64,000 nucleotides of DNA from Suilimivivens sp963650485 (lineage in GTDB: Bacteria; Bacillota; Clostridia; Lachnospirales; Lachnospiraceae), in NCBI GenBank assembly GCA_963650485.1, contig CAVJLN010000013.1:1-64000 (forward strand), in the 5' to 3' direction. Shown piece after piece: positions 40,861-50,605 of the stretch. The notes under the pieces were generated by a model. It searched no databases, was not told the origin of the DNA, and was given only the letters and a program-made list of their open reading frames with translations. Each line of letters starts with the position of its first letter. Position 1 is the first letter of the stretch. Made by a program: the position numbers and the translations under genes.

Positions 40861-43800
40861 ATGGGGGCAAACAGGGATTTTCCATTATGGAATAATACAC
40901 TTTCCGTAGATGAGCGGATCGAGGCAGTGATTTCGGAGCTGACTTTGGAGGAGAAGCTTCATTGTCTGTCAAATGCGATTCCGGATGTGGAACGCATGGG
41001 AATCAAAGCTTCCTTCGTTGGGGGAGAAGCAGCACATGGGGTTCAGGCACGCCATGATCAGGCGTTTGATGCAGGAGAGCCGGAGCCGACCACTTCCTTT
41101 ACGCAGCCGATCGGAATGAGCGGAAGCTTTGATACGGAGCTGATACGTGAGTGTGGCCGGGCAGTCGGAGAGGAAGCAAGAGCACTGTATAAGAGAAATA
41201 ACGGAGGAAGCCTCAGCCGCTGGGCGCCAACCATCGATATGGAGCGTGATCCGAGATGGGGCAGAACGGAAGAGGCTTATGGTGAGGATCCGTGTCTTAC
41301 AGGCAAGATGGCATCCGCATATATAAAGGGGATGAAGGGTAAAGATCCCTTCTATATCCAGTGTGCAGCAACACTGAAGCACTTTTATGCGAACAACATG
41401 GAAAAGGATCGTGCTACGGCATCGTCGTCCGTTGACGAAAGAAATAAGCACGAATACTATCTGGAGCCGTTCCGTAAGGCAATCACAGAGGGCGGTGCGG
41501 AGGCAGTTATGACCTCCTATAATGAGATTAACGGAGTTCCGGCAATTCTGAATCATGAGGTTCTGGATATCGTGAAGGGCGAATGGGGACTTCCGGGGCA
41601 TGTGGTCTGTGATGGCGGTGATTTTGAGCAGACGGTGGAGCTTCATCATTATTTTTCGACACATGCAGAGTCACTGGCATACAGTCTGAAGGCAGGAATT
41701 GATGGATTCTCTGACAATCCGGAGCTGGTTTATCAGGCAGCCAAGGATGCTTATGAGCAGGGGCTGATTAATGAGGAGGATCTGAACCGTTCCATCCGCA
41801 ATTCCCTGCGTACCAGAATTCGTCTGGGACTGTTTGATGGCAGTGGAGAATGTCCTTATCGTGAGATGGGCGAGGAATTTGTGAACAATGAAGACCATCA
41901 GGGGCTCTGCCGCAGGATGGCGGAGGAATCGGTTGTTCTGCTGAAGAATGAGGGAATCCTTCCGTGGAAATGGGATACCGGTAAGCCGGAACCACAGGAT
42001 TCCGTGAGGGTAGATCATCCGCAGACAGGCTGCGAAGCATTAAGAACGATTGCAGTGGTTGGACCACTCGCAGATGTCTGGTACAAGGACTGGTATTCTG
42101 GAGTTCCACCCTATGCGGTAACACCGGCAGAAGGAATTCGCAGGGAGTTTCCGGAAGCAGAGGTATCCTGCCATAACGGATTATCGAAGATACAGTTATC
42201 TGTAGATGGAAGGTATGTGGCACTGGATGCGGATAACCGTCTGTATCTGGGAGAAAAGGAACAGGCTGAGACCTTTCTTTTTACCGACTGGGGATGCGGG
42301 AATACGACTTTACAGGCAACGAGCAATGACCGTTTTGTGCTTCTGGAAGAGGGATCATATCTCATTACTGCTTCTTCGAAGGAAGCGTTTCGCTGGTTTA
42401 TCCGGGAACAGTGGAATTTCCGGGAGCAGCCGGATGGCTCTTACTTATTAAACAGTTGGAATGGACGGCAGGTGACAGTAGATCGGGAAGGTTATCTTGC
42501 TGTAATTAAAAATGGTGATATGGCAGTTGGCGAGGGCGATGATGAGAAGCTTGGTTTTATTTCTCATGCCGTATCCGAAGGAGAGCCGGTTCATGTCCGG
42601 ATGGAGATTGTCGAGGATGGTCTGAAAGAGGTGCTGGAGCTCGTGAGAAAGTCAGACAGGGCAGTTGTTGTATTGGGATCAAATCCGGTGATTAACAGTA
42701 AGGAAGAGATTGACCGTACCACACTGGCACTACCTCCTGCACAGCAGCGGCTGGCAGATGAGGTATTGAAGGTAAAGCCTGATGCCGTAATCGTGTTGGT
42801 AACAAATTATCCGTATTCCATTGTGGATCTGGACGTGAAGGCCAGGGCGATTCTGTATACAGCATCCGGTTCGCAGGAGCTTGGAACGGGTATCGGAGAG
42901 GTATTGAGCGGACGGACGAATCCGGCAGCACGTCTTCCAATGACCTGGTATCAGAAAGACGAGGATCTTCCGGATATCAATGACTACGATATCATTAAGG
43001 GAAAGCGTACCTATCAGTATTTTGATGGAAAGGTGCTCTACCCGTTTGGCTATGGTCTGTCCTATACGAAGTTCGGGTATGGAGAGCTGAACATAGAAGA
43101 GAAGGATGACGAGATCCGGATTCAGCTTCCCATTACCAATACCGGTGACTGTGAAGGAGATGAGGTTGTCCAGCTTTATGTCCATAAGGAAGATTCCAGA
43201 GTAGTACGCCCGATCCGTCAGCTAAGGGATTTTGTCCGGGTAAAGAATCTGAAGCCCGGTGAAACGCAGGTTGTAACGTTATCGGTTAAGAAAGAGGAGC
43301 TTCGGTATTACGATGTGATTTCCAGACGGATGATGCTTGAAGATGGTGGATATCTGTTTGAAGTAGGAGCTTCCTCGGTGGATATCCGGCAGAGCAGGAA
43401 ACTGGTTCTGAAAGGTGAGAGAGCAGGTGTGCGGAATCCGTTTGACGTGACCGAAGCTATTCAGTATGATGATTATACGAACTGCTTTATTCATAAAGGA
43501 ACACTGGGACATGCAGAGCATGGAGAAACATGCCTGATTCCGGGAAAGCCGGGAGAAGCACCGGACGAGGTACAGAAACTGGAAGACGGAAAGGTAAAAG
43601 GCGAGCTCGTATACCGTGACTTTTTCTTTGAAGAACAGGCATCGAAATTCAAATTTACTGCCTGTGTTCTGGAGGAAGCAAGGATCCGTGTCCTGTCAGA
43701 GGACGAGAATCATAAGACCATACTGGTTGACCGGGTACTGCCTTTGCCGGAAAAGAAGGGCTTCCGGTTCTATGAAGTGGCACTGGAAGAGAAGATCCCG

Positions 43801-43887
43801 GAGCTTTCTACGGTAAAAACCATTACCATCCAGTTAGAAGGTAAAGTAAAACTGAAAGAATTTGAGTTTGCTAACTATTCTGAATAG
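40861..43887 (+). CDS. GH3 beta-glycosidase with inserted trefoil-like domain
   Basis: 1008-residue glycoside hydrolase family 3 enzyme, no signal peptide. The barrel domain has the nucleophile D251 in HVVCDGGDF and DMERDPRWGRTEEAYGEDP typical of beta-glucosidase/xylosidase members. The alpha/beta domain starts near 350 (AEESVVLLKNEGILPW). It is split by an insertion of about 130 residues (about 440-570, GRYVALDADNRLYLGEKE ... LLNSWNGRQVTVD) that looks like a fascin-type beta-trefoil. A fibronectin-III-like domain follows (about 735-830), then a 130-residue C-terminal extension. The stop is formed within a 21-bp palindrome matching the local repeat ends. Confidence 0.88.
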   Translation: MGANRDFPLWNNTLSVDERIEAVISELTLEEKLHCLSNAIPDVERMGIKASFVGGEAAHGVQARHDQAFDAGEPEPTTSFTQPIGMSGSFDTELIRECGRAVGEEARALYKRNNGGSLSRWAPTIDMERDPRWGRTEEAYGEDPCLTGKMASAYIKGMKGKDPFYIQCAATLKHFYANNMEKDRATASSSVDERNKHEYYLEPFRKAITEGGAEAVMTSYNEINGVPAILNHEVLDIVKGEWGLPGHVVCDGGDFEQTVELHHYFSTHAESLAYSLKAGIDGFSDNPELVYQAAKDAYEQGLINEEDLNRSIRNSLRTRIRLGLFDGSGECPYREMGEEFVNNEDHQGLCRRMAEESVVLLKNEGILPWKWDTGKPEPQDSVRVDHPQTGCEALRTIAVVGPLADVWYKDWYSGVPPYAVTPAEGIRREFPEAEVSCHNGLSKIQLSVDGRYVALDADNRLYLGEKEQAETFLFTDWGCGNTTLQATSNDRFVLLEEGSYLITASSKEAFRWFIREQWNFREQPDGSYLLNSWNGRQVTVDREGYLAVIKNGDMAVGEGDDEKLGFISHAVSEGEPVHVRMEIVEDGLKEVLELVRKSDRAVVVLGSNPVINSKEEIDRTTLALPPAQQRLADEVLKVKPDAVIVLVTNYPYSIVDLDVKARAILYTASGSQELGTGIGEVLSGRTNPAARLPMTWYQKDEDLPDINDYDIIKGKRTYQYFDGKVLYPFGYGLSYTKFGYGELNIEEKDDEIRIQLPITNTGDCEGDEVVQLYVHKEDSRVVRPIRQLRDFVRVKNLKPGETQVVTLSVKKEELRYYDVISRRMMLEDGGYLFEVGASSVDIRQSRKLVLKGERAGVRNPFDVTEAIQYDDYTNCFIHKGTLGHAEHGETCLIPGKPGEAPDEVQKLEDGKVKGELVYRDFFFEEQASKFKFTACVLEEARIRVLSEDENHKTILVDRVLPLPEKKGFRFYEVALEEKIPELSTVKTITIQLEGKVKLKEFEFANYSE

Positions 43888-43891
43888 TTAG
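43871..43891. repeat. Repeat-end palindrome at GH3 stop
   Basis: A 10-1-10 perfect palindrome (CTAACTATTC, central T, GAATAGTTAG) equals two back-to-back MITE terminal repeats. It encodes the last residues of the GH3 protein and its stop codon. Confidence 0.6.
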
Positions 43892-43965
43892 TTACCCAAT
43901 TCATAGATATCATGTTAAAAGCGGAATAAAAATAACAACAAAAACAACAGCAGGAGGATCATTAC

Positions 43966-45987
43966 ATGATTGAAAGCAAGAAGGTACAGAAGATGTTATA
44001 TGGCGGGGATTACAATCCGGAGCAGTGGCCGGAGGAAATCTGGGAAGAGGATATGAGGCTTTTTCATAAGGCACATATCGATGTGGTGACTTTAAATGTA
44101 TTCAGCTGGGCAGCATTGCAGCCGAATGAGGACACCTACGATTTCAGTAAACTGGATAAGATTATGAAGCTTGTGAAAGAGAATGGATTAAAGGTCTGCA
44201 TGGCAACCTCTACCGGAGCACATCCGGCATGGATGGCAAGAAAGTATCCGGATATTCTCAGAGTTGAGCACAACGGGATGAAGAGAAAGTTCGGTTCACG
44301 GCACAATTCCTGCCCGAACAGCCCGAATTACCGTAAGTATGCGGCTGCTCTTGTGGAGAAGCTTGCAGAGCGATACAAGGATTATGATAATATTGTTGCA
44401 TGGCATGTTTCCAATGAATTTGGCGGCTGGTGCTATTGTGAAAATTGTGAAAAGGCATTCCGTGAATGGCTGAAAAAGAAGTATGGTACTCTCGATGAGC
44501 TGAACCGTGTATGGAATACGTCATTCTGGAGTCACACGATGTATGACTGGGACGATGTGGTAGCCTGCAACATGCTTTCCGAAGAGTTTCTGTGGGATGG
44601 ACAGATCCGCACGAACTTCCAGGGAATCTCCCTTGATTATGACCGTTTTAATTCTGACAGTATGCTGGAATGCTTTAATATGGAAAAGGATATCTTAAAA
44701 CGGATCACACCGGATATTCCGGTTACCACAAACCTCATGGGTGCTTATAAGCATCTGGATTATCAGAAGTGGGCGAAGGATATGGACTTTGTTTCCTGGG
44801 ATAACTATCCGGCATATGATGCCGTACCGGGAGATGCTGCCATGAATCATGATCTGATGCGCGGACTTAAGCAAGGCAAGTCCTTTGCACTGATGGAACA
44901 GACACCGGGAGTCAGCAACTGGCATATTTACTGCAAGTTAAAACGACCCGGCGTAATGAGATTATGGAGTTATGAAGCGGTTGCACATGGTGCGGATACC
45001 GTGATGTTCTTCCAGATGAGAAGAAGTATGGGTGCCTGCGAAAAGTATCACAGCGGTGTGATCGAGCATGTGGGAACAGCTGATACCAGAGTATTCCGTG
45101 AAATTACCGCACTTGGTGAAGAACTGGATAAGCTGCAGGGTGTAACGCTTGGTGCAAGAGCAAAGTCAGATGTTGCGATTGTCTTTGACTGGGATAACTG
45201 GTGGGCAGCAGAATTAAGTGCAGGCCCGAGTAAGTTAATCAACTATACGAAGGAAGTAAGCTTCTATTACAAGGCATTCTTCCAGCAGAATATTTCCGTG
45301 GATTTTGTCAGTGTGGAGGATGATCTTTCTTCCTATAAGCTAGTGGTAGCGCCGATGCTTTATATGTGCAAGGACGGATTCGATGAGAAGATCCGTGAAT
45401 ATGTGCAGCAGGGCGGCAGTTTCCTTACCACTTATTTCAGCGGTTATGTAGAGGATCATGATCTGGTTACTCTTGGCGGCTATCCGGGCAGACTCAAGGA
45501 TATCCTTGGCATCTGGGTAGAGGAATCCGATGCACTTCCTCCGGAAGAGAACAATTCCTTTGTTTATGAAGGAAAGCGCTATCCGGCAGGTCTTCTCTGT
45601 GACCTGATGCATCTTCGCGGTGCAAAAGAAGTGGCTTCCTATGAGAGCGATTTCTACGCAGGCATGCCGGTGCTGACCGAAAATCAGTTTGGTAAGGGTA
45701 AAGGTTACTATGTAGGTGCACGTTCCAATGAAGAGTTTTATAAGAAATACCTTGGCGATATCTGCGAAAGCCTTGGAATTAAGCCGGTTGCAAAGACACC
45801 GGAAGGAATTGAGGCAACAGTTCGTTACAATGACAACGGAGAGTTCCTGTTCCTGTTGAATCATACACAGGAGGAAAAGGAAATTGTGATGGAAGAGGCA
45901 GGAACCGATCTGCTGACCGATAAGGCCTATGCAAAGGGCGATACACTTACGCTTGAAAAATATGGCGTGGCGATTGTGAAAAGATAG
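43966..45987 (+). CDS. GH42 beta-galactosidase
   Basis: 673-residue cytosolic beta-galactosidase of family 42. Acid/base E151 in WHVSNEFGG, nucleophile E311 in FALMEQTPG, family start LYGGDYNPEQWPEEIWEEDM. Cysteines in HNSCPNSP and CYCENC form the usual zinc cluster. Trimerisation and C-terminal domains follow (to KYGVAIVKR). AGGAGG precedes ATG. It is likely to act on galacto-oligosaccharides or galactosylated plant fragments together with the flanking GH3 and GH43 enzymes. Confidence 0.93.
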   Translation: MIESKKVQKMLYGGDYNPEQWPEEIWEEDMRLFHKAHIDVVTLNVFSWAALQPNEDTYDFSKLDKIMKLVKENGLKVCMATSTGAHPAWMARKYPDILRVEHNGMKRKFGSRHNSCPNSPNYRKYAAALVEKLAERYKDYDNIVAWHVSNEFGGWCYCENCEKAFREWLKKKYGTLDELNRVWNTSFWSHTMYDWDDVVACNMLSEEFLWDGQIRTNFQGISLDYDRFNSDSMLECFNMEKDILKRITPDIPVTTNLMGAYKHLDYQKWAKDMDFVSWDNYPAYDAVPGDAAMNHDLMRGLKQGKSFALMEQTPGVSNWHIYCKLKRPGVMRLWSYEAVAHGADTVMFFQMRRSMGACEKYHSGVIEHVGTADTRVFREITALGEELDKLQGVTLGARAKSDVAIVFDWDNWWAAELSAGPSKLINYTKEVSFYYKAFFQQNISVDFVSVEDDLSSYKLVVAPMLYMCKDGFDEKIREYVQQGGSFLTTYFSGYVEDHDLVTLGGYPGRLKDILGIWVEESDALPPEENNSFVYEGKRYPAGLLCDLMHLRGAKEVASYESDFYAGMPVLTENQFGKGKGYYVGARSNEEFYKKYLGDICESLGIKPVAKTPEGIEATVRYNDNGEFLFLLNHTQEEKEIVMEEAGTDLLTDKAYAKGDTLTLEKYGVAIVKR

Positions 45988-46091
45988 ACGAATGAATTCT
46001 GTGCTGTAACTGTGAAGGTATAGAACAAATCAATGAGCTTTATAGGGTAGCTGTGAAGTTATGGAACGACTACAAAGAAAGGATAAATAGG

Positions 46092-47654
46092 ATGAAAGTA
46101 CAGAATCCGATTGTAAAGGGATTTTATCCGGATCCCAGTGTTTGTGAAGCAAATGGCAAGTATTATCTGGCTTGCAGCTCCTTCCAGTTTTTCCCAGGAG
46201 TTCCGATCTTTGAAAGTGAGGATCTCGTGAACTGGAAGCAGGTTGGACACTGCCTGACGAAGTTAAGTCAGGTAGAGCTCCATGGCGTGCCAAGCTCGGG
46301 TGGTGTATTTGCACCGACGATCCGTTATAACGAGGGTCGTTTTTATATGGTAACGAATAATAATACGTTCGGTAAGAACTTCTATGTCTGGACAGAGGAC
46401 ATTGCAGGAGACTGGTCAGAAGCGATTTTCGTAGATCAGGGAGGTATCGATCCCTCACTTCTGTTTGATGGCGGAAAGGTATATTTTACCAGTAATGGAA
46501 ACGATGAAGCCGGTAATCCGGCGGTTTTCCAGTGCGAGATTAATGCAGAAACCGGAGAAAAGCTGACCGAATCCATTCCAATCTGGAGCGGCAGCGGTGG
46601 ACGTTTCTTAGAGTCTCCCCATCTGTATCATATCGGAGACTGGTATTATCTGATGGCAGCGGAGGGCGGCACGGAATATGGCCATATGATCACCTATGCA
46701 AGATCCAAAGATCCGTTCGGCCCGTTTGAATCCTATGCCGGCAATCCGGTGGTTACGAACCGGAATCTGGGCGGCAATTTAAGCAGAATTCAGGGAATCG
46801 GACATGGGGATCTCATTCAGGATAAGAATGGCAATTATTATATTGTCTGCCTTGGCTTCCGTCAGCTTGGAATCTGGCAGCCTTATCATCAGCTCGGACG
46901 TGAGGTATATCTGACACCGGCTTATTTTGGCGAAGATGGCTGGTTTACCGCCGGTGAAGAGGCGCATGCACGTACCGGAATCGTTACGGACTGCATGGAA
47001 CTTCCGATCGAGGGAGAACAGAAGACAGACTACAGCATTTCCTTTGAAAAGGATTTCTGGAATGAGACAGCCGGATATGAGAGTATGCGTTGGATCTATT
47101 TAAGAGATTACCATAAGGAAAATTATGAGTGCTCCAAAGAGCAGTTCCGCTTAAAGGGAACCCAAACCACCTTGGAAGAGGCGGATACCCCGACCTTTAT
47201 CGGTGTTCGGCAGTCGGAGTTTGACAGTGAGCTTACTGTTTCCGTATCCGGAAAGGCAAAGGAAGCGGGAGTTACCTTCTATATGGATGAGCAGCAGCAT
47301 TATGATCTTTTCCGGAGTGTTAGCGCAGAAGGAATCAAAGCGGTGCTTCGGTTCCATATCGGGGATGCCATTATGACAGCAGGCGAATATGCATTTGAAA
47401 AGGCTTCGGATGCAGAACAGCAGGCCGTCCGGCTTAAGGTGGTAACCAGAGAAGAATACTATGAGTTCTATGTAATTGACGGAGCAAAAGAGGTATCTCT
47501 TGGAAGGGCGCAGGCGAAATATCTCTCCTCCGAGGTTGCCGGAGGCTTTACCGGAGTTGTCATGGGCTTATACGCGGTAGATGAGCAGGAAAACTGGGCA
47601 GAGTTCCGTGATTTTTACTGGAAGCAGGGACAGGAAGATGGCGAAGCAGGATAA
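46092..47654 (+). CDS. GH43 beta-xylosidase/alpha-L-arabinofuranosidase
   Basis: 520-residue five-bladed propeller enzyme plus C-terminal beta-sandwich. Catalytic acids fit D14 (FYPDPSV), D120 (GGIDPSLLFD) and E174 (FLESPHLY). The C-terminal domain (from about 325, FWNETAGYESMRWIYLRDYHKENYECS) is the DUF1349-like module found in subfamily 11-type xylosidases. ATG 46092 has AGGA upstream; earlier ATGs (46053) lack family residues. It closes the GH3-GH42-GH43 cluster for xylan or mixed hemicellulose oligomers. Confidence 0.88.
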   Translation: MKVQNPIVKGFYPDPSVCEANGKYYLACSSFQFFPGVPIFESEDLVNWKQVGHCLTKLSQVELHGVPSSGGVFAPTIRYNEGRFYMVTNNNTFGKNFYVWTEDIAGDWSEAIFVDQGGIDPSLLFDGGKVYFTSNGNDEAGNPAVFQCEINAETGEKLTESIPIWSGSGGRFLESPHLYHIGDWYYLMAAEGGTEYGHMITYARSKDPFGPFESYAGNPVVTNRNLGGNLSRIQGIGHGDLIQDKNGNYYIVCLGFRQLGIWQPYHQLGREVYLTPAYFGEDGWFTAGEEAHARTGIVTDCMELPIEGEQKTDYSISFEKDFWNETAGYESMRWIYLRDYHKENYECSKEQFRLKGTQTTLEEADTPTFIGVRQSEFDSELTVSVSGKAKEAGVTFYMDEQQHYDLFRSVSAEGIKAVLRFHIGDAIMTAGEYAFEKASDAEQQAVRLKVVTREEYYEFYVIDGAKEVSLGRAQAKYLSSEVAGGFTGVVMGLYAVDEQENWAEFRDFYWKQGQEDGEAG

Positions 47655-47660
47655 TAACAT

Positions 47661-47706
47661 ATGGCTCTGAATAGTTAACATATTGTCTATTCTGAATCAT
47701 TATAAC
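47661..47706 (+). repeat. MITE end remnants after GH43
   Basis: ATGGCTCTGAATAGTTAAC (47661-47679) and CTATTCTGAATCATTATAAC (47687-47706) both resemble MITE ends, in direct orientation, 7 bases apart. A similar pair spacing appears at the LysR 3' end (4828-4862). Confidence 0.55.
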
Positions 47707-47730
47707 ATACGTTAGATATGGAGAAGAAAC

Positions 47731-48219
47731 ATGCAGGAGCTGACATTGAATTTACCGGAAGGTATTGATGACGGAAGTTTCATGGGACGCACAGCAGTCC
47801 GGGGCATCATCTGTCAAAATGGAAAATATCTGGTGATTCTGGGAGAGCAGGGGGACTGTAAATTTCCGGGCGGCGGTATGGAACAGGGAGAGTTCCTGTT
47901 TGGGACATTGACGCGGGAAGTCTTAGAAGAAACGGGCTGTCATGTAAAGCCTGACAGCATCCGGGAAGGCTTTCTGGTGCATGAGAAGACAAAACGGCAG
48001 TCCAAAGAAGTTCTTGTTATGGATTCCTATTATTATTTCTGTGAGGTTGAAAACTTTTATGCGGGAGAGGCGCTAGAGAAGGTCTGCTGGCTCCCGCTTT
48101 CAGACATGATTGCCCGTAACGAGAACGTGAAGGAGCTTTCCAAAGCCCCGTGGGTAGTCCGTGAACTGCTTGTTATGCGGGAACTCAGTAAGCTAATCAA
48201 TTCTGATGGAGAAAAGTAA
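47731..48219 (+). CDS. Nudix hydrolase
   Basis: 162-residue pyrophosphohydrolase. The Nudix box GGGMEQGEFLFGTLTREVLEETG (about residues 48-70) is intact with the REVxEE core. The substrate is unknown; house-cleaning of nucleotides or NDP-sugar hydrolysis are possible. The stop abuts the iorA start with no gap (TAA-ATG), and GGAG inside its last codons serves iorA, so the two are coupled. Confidence 0.87.
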   Translation: MQELTLNLPEGIDDGSFMGRTAVRGIICQNGKYLVILGEQGDCKFPGGGMEQGEFLFGTLTREVLEETGCHVKPDSIREGFLVHEKTKRQSKEVLVMDSYYYFCEVENFYAGEALEKVCWLPLSDMIARNENVKELSKAPWVVRELLVMRELSKLINSDGEK

Positions 48220-50016
48220 ATGAAAAAAGAATATGTTATGGGAAACGGAGCTATTGCATTAGGAGCGTTGTCAGCAGGAGTAAATCTGGTGACAGGATAT
48301 CCAGGAACTCCCTCTTCTGAAATTCTCGAAAATATTCAGAAGTATTCCGATGGAAGCGTTCATATTGAATGGTCCGTGAATGAAAAATCTGCCATGGAGG
48401 TGGCAGCAAGTGCAGCCTATTCCGGGGCACGTACATTGGTTACAATGAAACAGGTCGGGTTAAATGTTGCATCGGATCCGCTTATGTCTCTTGCGTATGT
48501 GGGAGTTAAGGGGGGAATGGTAATTGTATCCGCAGATGATCCTGGGCCGATTTCCTCACAGACTGAGCAGGATACCAGAATGTTTGCGGAGTTCTGTCGA
48601 ATTCCTGTTTTTGATCCGGCCTCTCCGGAGGAGGCCTATCAAATGATACAGGATGCGTTTGCCTACTCCGAGAAATATAAGACACCGGTTTTGTTTCGCC
48701 CGACCACGCGTGTCTGTCATGCGTATGCGTCCGTGGAGGTTCCGGAAAGCTGGAGATACAAGGAATACGAGGGCTTTATTAAGGATTCCGCAAAATGGGT
48801 AATTTTCCCGCGGCTTTCCTTTTTAAACCATGCCATGATTGAGGAACGTAATCCGAAGATAGGAGAAGATTTTTCTTCTTATTCCATGAATAGCGTGCAG
48901 GGCAGCGGCAAAAAAGCCGTGTTTGCATCTGGTGTCAGTTACGCATATGCAAAAGAATGCCTGCAGGATCATCCGGAGGTACGCTTCTGTAAGATAGCAA
49001 CGCCATATCCTTTCCCGGAAAGCTTTGTCCTTTCTGCATTAGAGGGTGTGGAAGAGGTTCTTTGTGTGGAAGAGCTCAGTCCTTACATAGAAAATGCATT
49101 GCTCAAGCTGACAGGTAAGCATCAGCTTCCGATTAAAATATATGGAAAACTTACCGGACACATTACATCAAGCGGAGAGAATTCTACGGACTCCCTGCGG
49201 AAGATTTTAGGAGATTTTCTTGGAATTAATATGCTAACGGAGCAGATGGATTTATCTGACAGTCCGTCTCTCCCGGTAAGACCGCCCGTGCTTTGTGCGG
49301 GATGTCCCCACAGGGCTTCCTTTTATGCAGTTAAGAAGGCAATGGCAGGTAAGAAAAGTTACTTCTGCGGTGATATTGGCTGTTATACGCTTGGAAATGC
49401 CATGCCGCTTGATATGGTGGATACCTGTCTTTGTATGGGAGCTGGCGTTACCATGGCACAGGGCTTTCACTGGGTAGATCGGGATGCTGCCTGCTTTGCA
49501 TTTATCGGGGATTCCACTTTTTTTGCATCCGGTATGACCGGAGTTGTGAATGCATTGTATAATGAAGCAGATATGATACTTTGTATTCTTGACAATTCCA
49601 CGACGGCAATGACCGGTCATCAACCACATCCCGGAACAGGAAGAAATATGATGGGTGATGTTGTGGCGAAGGTCAGCATTACGAAGATTCTGGAAGGAAT
49701 GGGTGTACAAAAGGTTATAACGGTTGATCCGTTGAAGCTGCAGGAATCCGTAAATGCTGTTCGGGAATGCGCGGCACTTCCGGGAGTTAAGGCGATCATC
49801 TTCAAATCGCCCTGTGTGGCAATCACAAAACCGCAGGGAACAGTAAAAATCGGAGAATCCTGTATTGGATGTAAAAAATGTATTCGTGAAATCGGCTGCC
49901 CGGCAATTGTAGTAAAGGATGGCAGGGTAACGATTGAAGAAGGGTTATGTACCGGCTGCGGACTGTGCAGTCAGATCTGTCCGGTTCATGCGATAGGAGG
50001 TGCATGCCATGAATAA
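48220..50016 (+). CDS. iorA: Indolepyruvate:ferredoxin oxidoreductase alpha subunit
   Basis: 598-residue catalytic subunit that oxidatively decarboxylates aryl pyruvates (from Trp, Tyr, Phe) to aryl-acetyl-CoA, reducing ferredoxin. N-terminal pyrimidine domain (VTGYPGTPSSEILE), thiamine-diphosphate domain (GDIGCYTLG; GDSTFFASGMTG) and two C-terminal [4Fe-4S] motifs (CIGCKKC...GCP and CTGCGLCSQICP). Its last 8 bases overlap iorB. Confidence 0.95.
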   Translation: MKKEYVMGNGAIALGALSAGVNLVTGYPGTPSSEILENIQKYSDGSVHIEWSVNEKSAMEVAASAAYSGARTLVTMKQVGLNVASDPLMSLAYVGVKGGMVIVSADDPGPISSQTEQDTRMFAEFCRIPVFDPASPEEAYQMIQDAFAYSEKYKTPVLFRPTTRVCHAYASVEVPESWRYKEYEGFIKDSAKWVIFPRLSFLNHAMIEERNPKIGEDFSSYSMNSVQGSGKKAVFASGVSYAYAKECLQDHPEVRFCKIATPYPFPESFVLSALEGVEEVLCVEELSPYIENALLKLTGKHQLPIKIYGKLTGHITSSGENSTDSLRKILGDFLGINMLTEQMDLSDSPSLPVRPPVLCAGCPHRASFYAVKKAMAGKKSYFCGDIGCYTLGNAMPLDMVDTCLCMGAGVTMAQGFHWVDRDAACFAFIGDSTFFASGMTGVVNALYNEADMILCILDNSTTAMTGHQPHPGTGRNMMGDVVAKVSITKILEGMGVQKVITVDPLKLQESVNAVRECAALPGVKAIIFKSPCVAITKPQGTVKIGESCIGCKKCIREIGCPAIVVKDGRVTIEEGLCTGCGLCSQICPVHAIGGACHE

Positions 50017-50605
50017 GGATATTTTGTTATGTGGTGTAGGAGGTCAGGGAACGGTGCTGGCTTCGAAGCTGATTGCTTCTGCAGCGATGCGCTGCGGTAA
50101 TATTGTTCATTCAGCTGAAACGATTGGAATGGCCCAGAGAGGCGGCTCTGTGACAAGTCATATCCGTATTGGTGAGAAAGCATTTTCACCTTTGATTCCA
50201 CGTTCCGGTGCGGATATTCTTATTGCTTTCGAGCCGGCAGAGGCAGTACGGAATCTTTCCTTTCTTAAAAAGGATGGTGTTGTGATTGTGAACAGCACAC
50301 CCGTAAAGCCGACCACAGAGGCCCTGCATGAAACCGGTTATGATGGGAAAGAGATGATTGCTTATCTGAAAAAGAAAGCAGACTGTGTTGTACTTAATGG
50401 TGAAGCTCTTTTAGAGAAAGCAGGATCCGGAAGATGCTTTAATATTATTGTATTGGGTGCACTTGCTGCAAGCGGAAGACTTGAAATTCCCACAGAAGTT
50501 TTAATAGAAGAAATGGAGCACCAGATTAAACCACAATTCCTTGAATTGAATAAAAAAGCATTTCATATTGGTGAGGAGGCAGGAGCAGACCATGAAATTA
50601 AGTGA
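50009..50605 (+). CDS. iorB: Indolepyruvate:ferredoxin oxidoreductase beta subunit
   Basis: 198-residue gamma-domain subunit of the 2-oxoacid:ferredoxin oxidoreductase (VGGQGTVLASKLIASAA; GMAQRGGSVTSHIRIG). The start ATG 50009 follows AGGAGG; it overlaps iorA by 8 bases (coupled). It also overlaps the paaK start. It forms the active enzyme with IorA. Confidence 0.93.
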   Translation: MNKDILLCGVGGQGTVLASKLIASAAMRCGNIVHSAETIGMAQRGGSVTSHIRIGEKAFSPLIPRSGADILIAFEPAEAVRNLSFLKKDGVVIVNSTPVKPTTEALHETGYDGKEMIAYLKKKADCVVLNGEALLEKAGSGRCFNIIVLGALAASGRLEIPTEVLIEEMEHQIKPQFLELNKKAFHIGEEAGADHEIK

